Shown here: positions 27,389-36,042 of the stretch, piece after piece
Numbering within the stretch: position 1 is the stretch's first letter
How the letters are laid out: each line of letters begins with the position of its first letter
Assembly (NCBI GenBank): GCA_963726975.1
Contig: CAVSEK010000004.1
Coordinates: forward strand, 310,001-374,000
Direction: 5' to 3'
Length of the DNA stretch: 64,000 nt
From: CAVSEK01 sp963726975
GTDB lineage: Bacteria; Actinomycetota; Actinomycetes; Mycobacteriales; SCTD01
Translations under genes and position numbers: made by a program
Notes under the pieces: model-generated
Databases searched by the model: none
The model's input: only the letters and a program-made list of their open reading frames with translations
Told to the model about the DNA's origin: nothing

Positions 27389-28845
27389 GCGGGCCGCCAG
27401 GGCGAGCTGCGCGAGGTGCCGGGCCGGCTCGCGGTAGAGCGGGTAGAGCGGGCCGACGGCCGCGTCGACCCCGTCCCGGTCGAGCCAGGCCGGCCCGCCG
27501 AGGCGCTCCTGCGCCGCCTCCGTCAGGTGCACCCGCGACCAGCCGCCCGGGTCGTCGCCGACGGCGACGAACGGCAGGCCCGAGGTCCAGCGCGCGGCGC
27601 ACCCCCCGCTCGCCGATCCGTCCGTAGCTCATGGTCTCGACCTCCAGTCCCGGCACGACGGCCTTGACCGCCGACACCCCCTCGCCCGACAGGTCGAGCA
27701 CGAGCACGTCCAGCCCGGCGCGGGACAGCCGGTCGACGACGTCCTCGCGCAGCGCCCGGGTCGACCCGAGGCCCGGGGTCGTCGGCAGCGACGACAGGGG
27801 GACGACCGCCCGTCGCGACAGCACCGAGCCGGCCAGCAGCGCGCCCAGCTCCTGCGGGCCGAGCCGCAGCCACGCGGCCATCGCGCTCAGCGCCCGCGGC
27901 TCCTCGCGCTGCAGCGCGTCGGCCGGCAGCGCCGCCAGGTAGCGGTCCAGGTAGTCGCCGGTGAGCGCGCGCACCCGGTCCAGGCTCCCGTGCGCGAAGG
28001 CCTTGCGGGCCCGGCTGCTGCACAGCTCGAGCAGGGCCTTGCGCACGGCGACCTCGCGGTCGGGGTGCGCCGCCTCGCCGCACGCGGTGACGCTGACGGC
28101 CTCGCCGCCGGCCCCCGCGTCCACGCCGACGGCGTAGACGCCGGTCACCCCGAAGGCGGTGGAGGCCAGCTTGACCAGCGGCTCGACGCCGGCCTCGCGC
28201 AGGCGCCGCAGCGCCTGCAGCGCGGCCGGGTCGGTGAGCCCGTCGAGGTCGACGAGCACCCCGCGGTCGAGCGCCCGGAAGACCAGCCCGTTCCCGTCGC
28301 GCTGCAGCAGCTCCAGCAGCGCGTGCGACAGGGCCCGGTCGGGGTCCAGGCCCGCGCCCAGGCCGTGGGTGATGACGGTGGTGAGCCGCGGGCCGGGGGC
28401 GTGCGCGAGGTCCACCGGCCGGCTGGCGAGCAGGTCGGCGGGCACGAGCACCTGCTCGCCGTCGCGCAGCCGGGTCGCCGGCAGCCAGCGCAGCGGCGCG
28501 TCCGGCGTCCAGCCGCTCCCGGCCTCCAGGCACAGGGTGCGCGGGTCCTGCACCGGCACCCCGGTGCGCAGCAGCTCGCGCGTACGACACGAGCCGCGGC
28601 TGCAGCTGCGACAGCGCGGCGTACGACCGGGTCCACTCCACGAGCTCGCCGTAGGCCGACGCGCGGGCCGCGTCGACGTCGGGCCCGTAGCCGATGCCGT
28701 TGCCGCCGGGCGGGGCGAGCAGGGCGACCGACCAGACCGCCGAGCCGGTGCGGTCGAAGCCCGACAGGTCGGTCTCGACCAGCTCGCCGGGCGCGGTGCG
28801 CCGCAGCCCCTCGCGGTAGGCCGCTGCCGCGCCCGCGGTGCTCAG
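27385..28845 (-). CDS. YcaO-domain ATP-dependent cyclodehydratase-like protein, three frameshifts
   Basis: About 485 residues after correction. YcaO hallmarks occur in order: GIGYGPDVDAARASAYGELVEW (first ATP/Mg motif), ALLELLQRDGNGLVF, EVAVRKALLELCSSRARK (second Glu motif), and VVPGLEVETMSYGRIGERG. The C-terminus has the proline-tyrosine-rich GPLYPLYREPARH. YcaO enzymes phosphorylate an amide backbone to form azolines, amidines or thioamides. No precursor peptide, ThiF-like partner or TfuA is nearby, so a non-ribosomal-peptide substrate is possible. Extra bases are inferred near 28580, near 27600 and before 27388. No ATG/GTG precedes the conserved N-terminus: translation seems to start at CTG 28845, overlapping the MBL stop as CTGA. 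Confidence 0.8.
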
Positions 28846-29726
28846 AGCTCCTCCAGGGGGACGGGCGCGGCGTCCGGCGGGCCGGAGAGCAGCCGCTGCA
28901 CGAGGTGCACGACGTGGTCGGTCGTGATGCCCGGGACGAGCTCGAACGGCGTCGCGACGGTGCCGAACTCCAGGGCCCCGACCACGGTCAGGTACTCGCG
29001 CAGCTCGCCGTGCGACAGCGGGATCTGCGCGTGGAACGCCTTGTGCGCCGACAGCCCGACCGGCGTGCCGTCGTCGGCCAGGTCGACCTTGAGCGAGTCG
29101 CCGCAGAACAGCACCCCGCGACGCACGTCGTGCAGCACCGAGTGGCCGTCGAAGTGCCCCCCGGTGCGGTGCAGCACCACCTGCGGCGCGAGCTCGAGCA
29201 CGTCGTCGGCGGGCCAGGTGACGCGGAACGCCTTGGTCCACACCAGGTCGCGCACGCCGACGCAGACGACGGGCGGCTCGAGCTCGGCCTGCACCCGCCA
29301 CAGGGCGCCGTAGCCGTGCACGTGGCTGGCGGCGAGCACCCGCAGCCCGCCGCGGCGGCGCAGCTCCTCGAGCGCCTCGCCGGAGTACCAGGGCGCGCAC
29401 TCGAAGCCGAGCAGCCCGTCGTCGGTCTCGAGCACCCACCCCTTGCTGTCCAGGCCGAAGCGCGGCGTGCAGCCGAACTCCGTCACCCCCTCGACCGCGG
29501 TCGGCCCCCACGAGCACGTGACGAGCTCGTCGACCTGCTCCTGCGTGAGGAACGCGAAGCCGTCCTGCGGCAGCGCGTTGCGCACGTCGGCGCAGACCGG
29601 GCAGACCTGCGGACCGGGCGCCGGCCAGCGCTGCCAGTGCCCGCAGTTCGTGCACGCGTACGCCGGCAGGTCGGGCAGCAGCCCGCGGTAGCGGTTGGTG
29701 CCGGTCGTGCGGGTGTCGACGGTCAT
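28842..29726 (-). CDS. Zinc-ribbon plus metallo-beta-lactamase-fold protein
   Basis: 294 residues. An N-terminal C-x2-C / C-x2-C zinc-ribbon or rubredoxin-like knuckle (YACTNCGHW, VCPVCADV) precedes an MBL-like domain with AASHVHGYGAL, HRTGGHFDGHSVLH and GVLFCGDSLKVDL. The canonical HxHxDH is degenerate (SHVHGYG), so metal content and chemistry are uncertain; later His and Asp ligands are kept. ATG 29726 overlaps the oxidoreductase stop (ATGA). In this operon it could hydrolyse or oxidise an intermediate. No exact characterised homologue comes to mind. Confidence 0.78.
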   Translation of the reverse strand: MTVDTRTTGTNRYRGLLPDLPAYACTNCGHWQRWPAPGPQVCPVCADVRNALPQDGFAFLTQEQVDELVTCSWGPTAVEGVTEFGCTPRFGLDSKGWVLETDDGLLGFECAPWYSGEALEELRRRGGLRVLAASHVHGYGALWRVQAELEPPVVCVGVRDLVWTKAFRVTWPADDVLELAPQVVLHRTGGHFDGHSVLHDVRRGVLFCGDSLKVDLADDGTPVGLSAHKAFHAQIPLSHGELREYLTVVGALEFGTVATPFELVPGITTDHVVHLVQRLLSGPPDAAPVPLEEL

Positions 29727-30715
29727 GGCGGTCCCTCCCTGTGCAGGGCCTCGAGGAGCAGCTCGTGCAGGCGCAGGTCGCGGGCCGGGGCGTACGGCCA
29801 CGCGGACCCTCCCGCGACCGCGGCGGTGAAGGCGGCGAACTGCGCGGCGAACGGGTCGCCGTCGCCGAAGGGCACGTCGACCGGTGCGGCGCCGACCGGG
29901 TGCAGGGTCAGCGTCCCCCCGGCCGTCTGCCCCATCGTGTCGACGGCGACGGCCAGGCCGTGGGTGCCGACGACCTCCAGGCGGCGCCGCGGCAGCGCGT
30001 CGGGGGTGTTGTAGGCGACGTGCAGGTCGACGAGCACGCCGCCCGCCGTCCGGCCGTGCAGCAGGGCCCCGTCGTCCACGGCGTACCCGTGCACGCGCGT
30101 CTGCGTGAGGGCGTGCAGCTGCTCGACGTCCTCCCCGAGCAGCACGCCGGCCAGGTCCAGCCCGTGCGGGGCGAGGTCGATGGCGGCGCCGCCGCCGGCC
30201 CGGCTGCGGTCCACCCGCCAGTTGTCGTGCACCTGCCCGTCGGGCGTCCAGTCGGCGGGCAGCCAGCAGCAGTAGACGACGCGCACCGCGGTGACGGTGC
30301 CGAGCCCGGGCACCAGCTCGCGCAGGCGCAGGTGCGCCGGGTGCCACCGCTGGTCGTACGCGGTCCCCAGCAGCACGTCGTGCGCCGCCGCGACGACCGC
30401 CCGCGCGTCAGCGGCGTCCGCGGCGAGCGGCTTCTCCACGAGCACGGCCTTGCCGGCGGCGGCGGCGGCCTCGACGACCTCGCGGTGCGCGGCGTTGGGC
30501 GTGGCGACGTAGACCGCGTCCAGGCCGGGGACCGCGAGGAAGTCCGCGAGGTCGGTCGTGCGACGGGCACCGGGTGCGGCGACGACCCGGTCCAGGGCGG
30601 CCGGCGAGCGGTCGTGCAGCGCGACGACCCGCGCGCCGGGCACCTGCGCGAGCCCGGGCAGGGCGTGGTCGCGCGCGACCCAGCCGCAGCCGGCGACGCC
30701 CCAGCCGACGCTCAC
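29723..30715 (-). CDS. Gfo/Idh/MocA-family oxidoreductase (YcaO operon)
   Basis: 330 residues. A Rossmann start (GWGVAGCGWVARDHALPGL) is followed by the family EKP motif (VLVEKPLAADAADARAV). The C-terminal alpha/beta domain has DLAPHGLDLAGVLLGEDV, whose His is the usual catalytic candidate. Such enzymes use NAD(P) to oxidise hydroxyls of sugars or inositols to ketones. Together with the inositol-phosphate-synthase-like gene this suggests oxidation of an inositol or sugar ring before tailoring. GTG 30715 overlaps the methyltransferase stop (GTGA) and the stop overlaps the MBL start. Confidence 0.88.
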   Translation of the reverse strand: MSVGWGVAGCGWVARDHALPGLAQVPGARVVALHDRSPAALDRVVAAPGARRTTDLADFLAVPGLDAVYVATPNAAHREVVEAAAAAGKAVLVEKPLAADAADARAVVAAAHDVLLGTAYDQRWHPAHLRLRELVPGLGTVTAVRVVYCCWLPADWTPDGQVHDNWRVDRSRAGGGAAIDLAPHGLDLAGVLLGEDVEQLHALTQTRVHGYAVDDGALLHGRTAGGVLVDLHVAYNTPDALPRRRLEVVGTHGLAVAVDTMGQTAGGTLTLHPVGAAPVDVPFGDGDPFAAQFAAFTAAVAGGSAWPYAPARDLRLHELLLEALHREGPP

Positions 30716-31732
30716 CAGCGCTCCGGCAGGTCGACGAGCAGCCGGCGCCGGGCGGCGTCGGCCGGCAGCGGGTCCGGCCAGCGCTCGGGCAGGTAGGTCG
30801 AGCGCGGGCCGTACTCCTGCGCGTAGCGCTCGCTCGGCCAGCGCAGCGCGCCGTCGGCGTAGAGCGGGTTGGGCACCAGCGGCGGGAGCGGCTCGCCGAG
30901 GTCGACCCCGGCGCGGCCGAGCGGGTCGCCGGCGACGAGCGCGACGGCCTCGCTGTCCTCGAGGTCGGCCGCGGGCGCGGGCACCGGCGGGCGGCCCTCG
31001 AGCAGCGCCGCGGTGAGCTCGGCGTCGTCGTAGAGCAGGTCGGCGCCGAGCAGGTCGGCGTACTCCTGCGCGCGCAGCGGCTCGCCCGCGGACAGCCGGT
31101 CGGCGACGTGCGCGTGGCCCACGACGACGGTGCCCCCGGGCCCGGCGAGCCGGGCCATCGCCGCGGCCGCGGCCGCCTTGTCGCGCAGGAAGTAGAGGGC
31201 GTCGTGGCACAGGACGTACGCGGGCGCGGCGACGGCCAGGTCGGTCGCGGTCAGGTCCGCGCAGACGTACGACGCGGTCGGGCAGACGAAGCGCTGGGCG
31301 AGCCAGAGCTTGGCCCAGACGACGTCGACGCCGAGCAGGTCGGTGCAGCCGCGGCGGGCCAGCTCGCGCAGGAAGTGCCCGGTGCCGCAGGCGACCTCGA
31401 CGACCGGCCGGTCGCCCGGCCAGTGCTGCTGCAGCAGCGCCAGGCCGGCCAGGTAGGTGGGGTCGGACCAGCGGTGCGCGAAGTAGTCGCCGACCCGGCC
31501 CATGCCGAGCAGGTCCATCGCCTCGCGCAGCGTGCTCGCGGACGCCACCCGGGCCAGCTGCTCGGGCGGGCGGCGGCTGCTCGCCCCACCAGTCGTCGGC
31601 GTCGGCGAGCAGGACGACCCGCGCGCCGTCGACGTCACCGGCGGCCAGGAGCGCGCGGGCCCGGTCGGCGAGCTCCTCGCGGCCGGCCCGGCGGTAGGGG
31701 ATGCCGTCGACGACGAGGTCACCGGTCGTCAG
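30712..31732 (-). CDS. SAM-dependent methyltransferase, one frameshift
   Basis: About 339 residues after correction. Class I SAM motif I is VVEVACGTGHFLREL, with a downstream acidic residue in LLGVDVVWAKLW and motif-II-like YVLCHDALYFLRDKAAA. One extra base near 31575 splits an N-terminal segment (TGDLVVDGIPYRRAGREEL) from the rest; the length 3n+1 agrees. The N-terminal part in the true frame has no ATG or GTG. The best start is CTG 31732, overlapping the HD-protein stop as CTGA. The methyl acceptor is unknown (O- or N- of a sugar/inositol product is inferred). The C-terminal Pro/Trp-rich tail (STYLPERWPDPL) is unusual. Confidence 0.78.
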
Positions 31733-32640
31733 AGCCCGGCCCCCGACAGCACCCGGGTGTGGAACCCCTGCACCGGCCCCTCGTGCACGAGCTCGAGGTC
31801 GTCGAGCGCCTGCGGGGCGGTGAAGGCGGCGGCCCGCGCGTGGTGGTGCACCTGCAGCACCCGGTCGAGCACGTCGGCGGCGTGGAAGGCCTGCGACTCC
31901 GGTGCGCCCGCGTCGTCGCGCAGCGGCAGGACCGCGCGCAGCCGGTCGGCCAGCGGGCCGGGCAGCGCCGCGAGCTCGCGCGCCTCGAGGCGCGCGACGA
32001 CCCCGGTCAGGTGGTCGCCGAGCAGCACCTCCCCGGCGAAGCCGGCGTCCGGGAGCCGCACGTTGTGCAGGTGGTGCGCGAGACCGACCAGGAACGGGAC
32101 GACCGGGTCGCTGCCGAGCCCGCCGCTGAGCAGCGTGCCGTACACCGCGACGGTGAGGCAGTGGTCGCCGTGGCTCTCCGGCGGCTCCACGAGCAGCCGG
32201 GGGCGGCCGGGGCAGGTCGCCCCGGCGCGCGGCTGGGCGTTGAGCGCGGCCACGAGCGCCGGGGCGGGCGCCGCGGGCCGCACCAGCGGCAGAGCGTCGC
32301 GCAGGCGCGAGCGCAGCGGGTCGGGCAGCGGGGCGCTCAGCTCGTCGTAGGCCCGCTGCAGCACCTCGAGCGACTCCCCGGCGGACAGCCCGGCCTCGGC
32401 GAGCACGTCGGCGTCGACCCCGGCCAGGCGGGCCCGGGCCACCGCCGCGGCGGTCTCCGACAGCGCGACCGGCTCGGGGTCCTCGCCCTGCACCAGGCGC
32501 GCCCAGGCGCGGGCGAAGGCCTGCTCCGCGAGCGAGCCCGGCGCCGACGCGACGCGGACGCGCTTCGCGTCGCCGACCTCGCGCAGCAGCGGGGTGAGCG
32601 CGCTCAGCCCCGCGAGGTCGGGCTCGGCGAGCGCCGTCAC
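31729..32640 (-). CDS. HD-like helical protein of the YcaO operon
   Basis: 303 residues, mostly helical. The central segment ESHGDHCLTVAVYGTLL, then LVGLAHHLHNVRLPDAGF and DHLTGVVARLEARELAAL, resembles an HD-type phosphohydrolase with a degenerate HD pair (HH). A further His-rich helix reads FHAADVLDRVLQVHHHARA. Metal-dependent phosphatase activity is plausible, and would suit removal of the phosphate made by the neighbouring synthase, but this is inference. GTG 32640. The gene ends GLSGAGL with CTCTGA, giving the CTGA coupling to the methyltransferase. Confidence 0.65.
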   Translation of the reverse strand: MTALAEPDLAGLSALTPLLREVGDAKRVRVASAPGSLAEQAFARAWARLVQGEDPEPVALSETAAAVARARLAGVDADVLAEAGLSAGESLEVLQRAYDELSAPLPDPLRSRLRDALPLVRPAAPAPALVAALNAQPRAGATCPGRPRLLVEPPESHGDHCLTVAVYGTLLSGGLGSDPVVPFLVGLAHHLHNVRLPDAGFAGEVLLGDHLTGVVARLEARELAALPGPLADRLRAVLPLRDDAGAPESQAFHAADVLDRVLQVHHHARAAAFTAPQALDDLELVHEGPVQGFHTRVLSGAGL

Positions 32641-32683
32641 CGGCGCGCGTCCTCCTGCTCGGCGGCGCCCTGCTCCGCCGGGG

Positions 32684-33916
32684 TCAGGCCTCGCCGCCGC
32701 CGGCGAGCCACTCGAGCAGGACCGTCTCCTGGCGGTGCAGCGCGTGCTCGGGCGTCGAGCCGTCCGCGGTCATCGGGGCCTTGAAGAACCAGCCGAGGTG
32801 CTCCTGCACGCCGCCCTGCCCGCGCTGCTGGGCGAGGTCGAGCAGCCGGGCGATCTCCAGCGCCAGCGGGGCGGCCAGGATCGAGTCGCGGCACTGGAAG
32901 TCGACCTTGACCTGCATGCGCTGACCGAGGAAGCCGATCAGGTCGATGGCGTCCCAGGCCTCCTTCTGGTCGCCGCGGGGCCGGTAGTAGTCGATCCGCA
33001 CCACGTGGTCCTCGACGGGGTAGCCGAGGATCGAGTCGAGGACCTTGCCCTTGGTCGACAGCTTGCTGGCCAGCGACGCCGGGTCGTCCAGCGCCTGGCC
33101 GTCGCGGTTGCCGAGGATGTTGGTGGAGTACCAGCCCTCCACGCGCAGCGCGCGGCTGCGGAAGGCCGGCGCCAGCACCGTCTTCATCATCGTCTGGCCG
33201 GTCTTGCCGTCCTTGCCGGCGACCGGCACGCCGCGCTGCTCGGCGAGGGCGACGAGCGCGGGCACGTCGGCGCCGAGCGACGGCGTGAAGTTGCCGTAGC
33301 CGACGCCCTCGACGATCGCCGCGTAGGCGTAGACCATCGCGGGGGTGATGGCGCGGTCGTCGGCGTCGAGCCCGGCCTCGAAGGCCTCGGGGGTCTGCAG
33401 GCACGGCGCGGCCGGGTCGGGCCAGCGCTCGGTCGAGGCGAGGTTGACGAGCACGAGCCCGTCGAGCGACTGCTCCTCGCGGAAGCGCCGCAGGTCGGCG
33501 CGCACGGCCTCGGCCTGCGCGCGGCGGCCGTCGGCGACGACGGTGTGCGCGCCGGTGACCTTGCGGCAGAAGTCGGCGTCGGCGGCCGCCGGCCACGGGA
33601 CGACCTCCGACAGCGCCGGGCCGACGACGTCGAGCTGGCGCGGGTCGAGCACGCCGTGCTGCTCGGCCGCCTTGCGCAGGTCGCTGCCGTCCAGGTCCCA
33701 CCCGCCGACGACCAGCGCGTCGTACGCCGCCAGCCCGGTCGCCTGCTCGACGGGCACGCCGTCGACCTCGAGGCCGGCCAGCGGCAGCCCGTCGGGGCCG
33801 GAGGCGCCCAGGCGCAGCAGCTCGAGGCCGGCGACGGCCGTGGTGGCGACGGCGCCGCCGAGGCCGACGACGGCCAGGCCGACGCGGCGCGCGGGGCGGT
33901 CGGTGGGGACGGGCAC
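32684..33916 (-). CDS. Inositol-3-phosphate synthase-like enzyme
   Basis: 410 residues. The NAD fold begins RRVGLAVVGLGGAVATTAVAG. The catalytic heart GKDGKTGQTMMKTVLAPAF, with SKLSTKGKVLDSILGY and DSILAAPLALEIARLLDLA, is that of myo-inositol-1-phosphate synthases. Canonical actinobacterial Ino1 enzymes are about 360 residues; this longer form suggests a second, specialised cyclase converting glucose-6-phosphate (or an analogue) to an inositol phosphate. GTG 33916 is likely the first start of the operon. It is divergent from the MoxR-type gene with 175 bases between. Confidence 0.88.
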   Translation of the reverse strand: MPVPTDRPARRVGLAVVGLGGAVATTAVAGLELLRLGASGPDGLPLAGLEVDGVPVEQATGLAAYDALVVGGWDLDGSDLRKAAEQHGVLDPRQLDVVGPALSEVVPWPAAADADFCRKVTGAHTVVADGRRAQAEAVRADLRRFREEQSLDGLVLVNLASTERWPDPAAPCLQTPEAFEAGLDADDRAITPAMVYAYAAIVEGVGYGNFTPSLGADVPALVALAEQRGVPVAGKDGKTGQTMMKTVLAPAFRSRALRVEGWYSTNILGNRDGQALDDPASLASKLSTKGKVLDSILGYPVEDHVVRIDYYRPRGDQKEAWDAIDLIGFLGQRMQVKVDFQCRDSILAAPLALEIARLLDLAQQRGQGGVQEHLGWFFKAPMTADGSTPEHALHRQETVLLEWLAGGGEA

Positions 33917-34079
33917 AGGGTCCTCCGGGGGGGCACGCGCCGGTCGCTGCTCAGGCGCCCGGGCTGGCCGTGGTCGCCGTCCACCCTGCTCCACGGGCGC
34001 CGGTCCACACCACCCGGGGGCCGCCGACCGCCGCTGGCCGCGCGCTCCGGCGCGCGGGGCGGCGTCGCTCCCGCGGACG

Positions 34080-34085
34080 TAGGGT
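34080..34085 (+). promoter_or_regulatory. Leaderless -10 element of the MoxR-type gene
   Basis: TAGGGT ends six bases before the GTG at 34092. There is no Shine-Dalgarno sequence between, so initiation directly at the start codon is likely. Confidence 0.5.
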
Positions 34086-34091
34086 CGCTGC

Positions 34092-35506
34092 GTGACGGCT
34101 CCTGCGTCTGCCCCCGCCCCCGCGACCCTCGCCGAGCTGCGCGCCGGCGGCCACGTGCACCGGAGCGTGAAGGCCGAGGTGCGCGACAACCTGCTCGCCC
34201 GCCTGGCCGCCGGCGAGGACACGTTCCCCGGCCTGCTCGGCTTCGAGGACACCGTCGTGCCCGAGGTCGAGCGCGCCCTGCTCGCCGGGCACGACCTCGT
34301 GCTGCTCGGCGAGCGCGGCCAGGGCAAGACCCGCCTGGCGCGCACGCTGACCGGCCTGCTCGACGAGTGGACGCCCGTCGTCGCGCGGCTGCGAGATCAA
34401 CGACCACCCGTACGCCCCGGTGTGCGTGCGCTGCGCGCGGCTGGTCGCCGAGCAGGGCGACGCGACGCCCGTCGCGTGGAAGCACCGGTGCGAGCGCTAC
34501 GGCGAGAAGCTCGCGACGCCCGACACCTCGGTCGGCGACCTCATCGGCGACGTCGACCCGATCAAGGTGGCCGAGGGCCGCACGCTGGGCGACCCCGAGA
34601 CGGTGCACTACGGCCTCGTGCCGCGCACCAACCGCGGCGTCTTCAGCGTCAACGAGCTGCCCGACCTCGCCGAGCGCATCCAGGTCGCGCTGCTCAACGT
34701 GCTCGAGGAGCGCGACATCCAGGTGCGCGGCTACACGCTGCGGCTGCCGCTGGACCTGCTCGTGGTGGCCAGCGCCAACCCCGAGGACTACACCAACCGC
34801 GGCCGGATCATCACCCCGCTCAAGGACCGCTTCGGCGCGGAGGTGCGCACGCACTACCCGCTGCGGCTCGAGGACGAGCTGGCGGTCATCCGCCAGGAGG
34901 CGCAGCTCGACTGGCCGGGCACGAGCGTGACGGTCCCCGACCACCTGCTCGAGGTCGTCGCCCGCTTCACCCGCCTGGTGCGCGACAGCCCGCAGGTCGA
35001 CCAGCGCTCCGGCGTCTCGGCCCGCTTCGCCGTCGCGGCCGCCGAGACGGTGGCCGCCTCGGCCGTACGCCGGGCCGCCGTCACCGGCGAGCAGACCGCG
35101 GTCGCGCGGGTCTGCGACCTGCCCGCGGTCGTGCCGGCCTCGCGCGGCAAGGTCGAGTTCGAGGCGGCCGAGGAGGGCGCGAGAGCTCGAGGTGCTGGCC
35201 CACCTGCTGCGCAAGGCCACCGCCGACGCCTTCCGCGCGCGGCTGGCCGGCAGCGACCTGTCGGGGCTGCAGAACCGCTTCGCCGAGGGCGCGACCGTCG
35301 AGACCGGCGACCTCGTCCCGGCGACCGCGCTGCTGTCCTCGCTCGGGCCGGTGCCCGGCCTCGCCGCGCTGCTCTCGCGCCTCGGCGTGGAGGAGGAGTC
35401 GCCCGGGCTCGCCGCCGCCGCCCTGGAGTTCGCGCTGGAGGGGCTGCACCTCAACCGCCGCCTGGCCAAGGACTCCGTCTCCGGCCGGACGGTCTACGGC
35501 GGCTGA
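34092..35506 (+). CDS. MoxR/Mg-chelatase-type AAA+ ATPase, two frameshifts
   Basis: About 471 residues after correction. Walker A is LGERGQGKTRLARTL. A cysteine-containing insert follows the first break (CEINDHPYAPVCVRCARLV), then SVNELPDLAERIQVALLNVLEE (Walker B/sensor region) and VVASANPEDYTNRGRIITPLKDRF (sensor 1/arginine finger). One extra base is inferred near 34390 and one near 35175. The length 3n+2 fits two insertions. Such ATPases pair with VWA proteins as chaperone- or chelatase-like machines, resembling the Rv0958/Rv0959 pair of Mycobacterium tuberculosis. The matching VWA gene is third downstream. Confidence 0.85.
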
Positions 35507-35508
35507 GC

Positions 35509-35782
35509 GTGGCCGACCTCGCCCCCGGCACCCCGGACCCGACGGCGCTGCAGCGGCGGGTCCTGCTGACCGGCGTGCTCTCGCTGGTGCTGTTCCTGTC
35601 CGCCGGCTACGTGCTCACGGCGCTGCGGGTGACGAGCCTGTGGCTGCTGCGCGGTGCTCGTGCTCCTCTACCTCGTCGTCGTGCGGCCGCTCATGCGACC
35701 GGTGCGCGACGCCGTGGCGCTGCGCCGCCGGCTGGCCTACCAGGCCTACCTCGACGAGCGGCAGTCCGGGGACGCCGCGTGA
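35509..35782 (+). CDS. Small two-helix membrane protein, one frameshift
   Basis: About 90 residues after removing one extra base near 35655. Two hydrophobic helices (VLLTGVLSLVLFLSAGYVL and VLVLLYLVVV) flank a short loop, followed by a charged tail (RDAVALRRRLAYQAYLDERQ). It starts at GTG 35509 two bases after the ATPase stop, and its own stop overlaps the next start (GTGA). No family is recognised. The position suggests a membrane anchor or partner for the ATPase-VWA machine. Confidence 0.6.
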
Positions 35783-36042
35783 CCGACCTCGACCGCGAGC
35801 TGCGGCGCTTCGCCGGCGGTGGCCGGCGCGGCGCGGCGCTGTCCGCCATGCGCTACCTGCCCGCCGTCTCGGCCGCCGTCGCGGTGCCCGGGAGCCTGCA
35901 GGGCGACGGCGCGGCCGCGGCGCTGCTCGTCGTCGGGGTGCTCGGCGCGGGCGCGCAGCTCGGCGCCGACCTCGTGCTGCGCCGCGACCTCCCCTGGCCG
36001 CCCGACCTGTCGGTGCTGCGCGACCTGAAGGTGCGCCGGTGA
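35779..36042 (+). CDS. Small hydrophobic protein of the MoxR-VWA module
   Basis: 87 residues with moderately hydrophobic segments (YLPAVSAAVAVPG, AAALLVVGVLGAGAQLGADL) that may form one or two membrane helices and a basic C-terminus (LRDLKVRR). It is coupled on both sides by GTGA overlaps (35779 start, 36039 next start). I recognise no family. Together with the preceding gene it could tether the module to the membrane. Confidence 0.6.
   Translation: MTDLDRELRRFAGGGRRGAALSAMRYLPAVSAAVAVPGSLQGDGAAAALLVVGVLGAGAQLGADLVLRRDLPWPPDLSVLRDLKVRR

Noticed and set aside
27523..29655. 710-codon minus-strand frame and similar large frames in the YcaO operon
   Set aside because: They join frame fragments of MBL and YcaO genes with shadow sequence; the real products are recovered by correcting single-base indels.
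26538..31732. Pseudogene decay of the YcaO operon
   Set aside because: Indels are nearly all +1, every segment between them keeps intact conserved motifs, and no stop-codon or large-deletion pattern is seen. The same kind of indel occurs in unrelated conserved genes. Sequence error is likelier.
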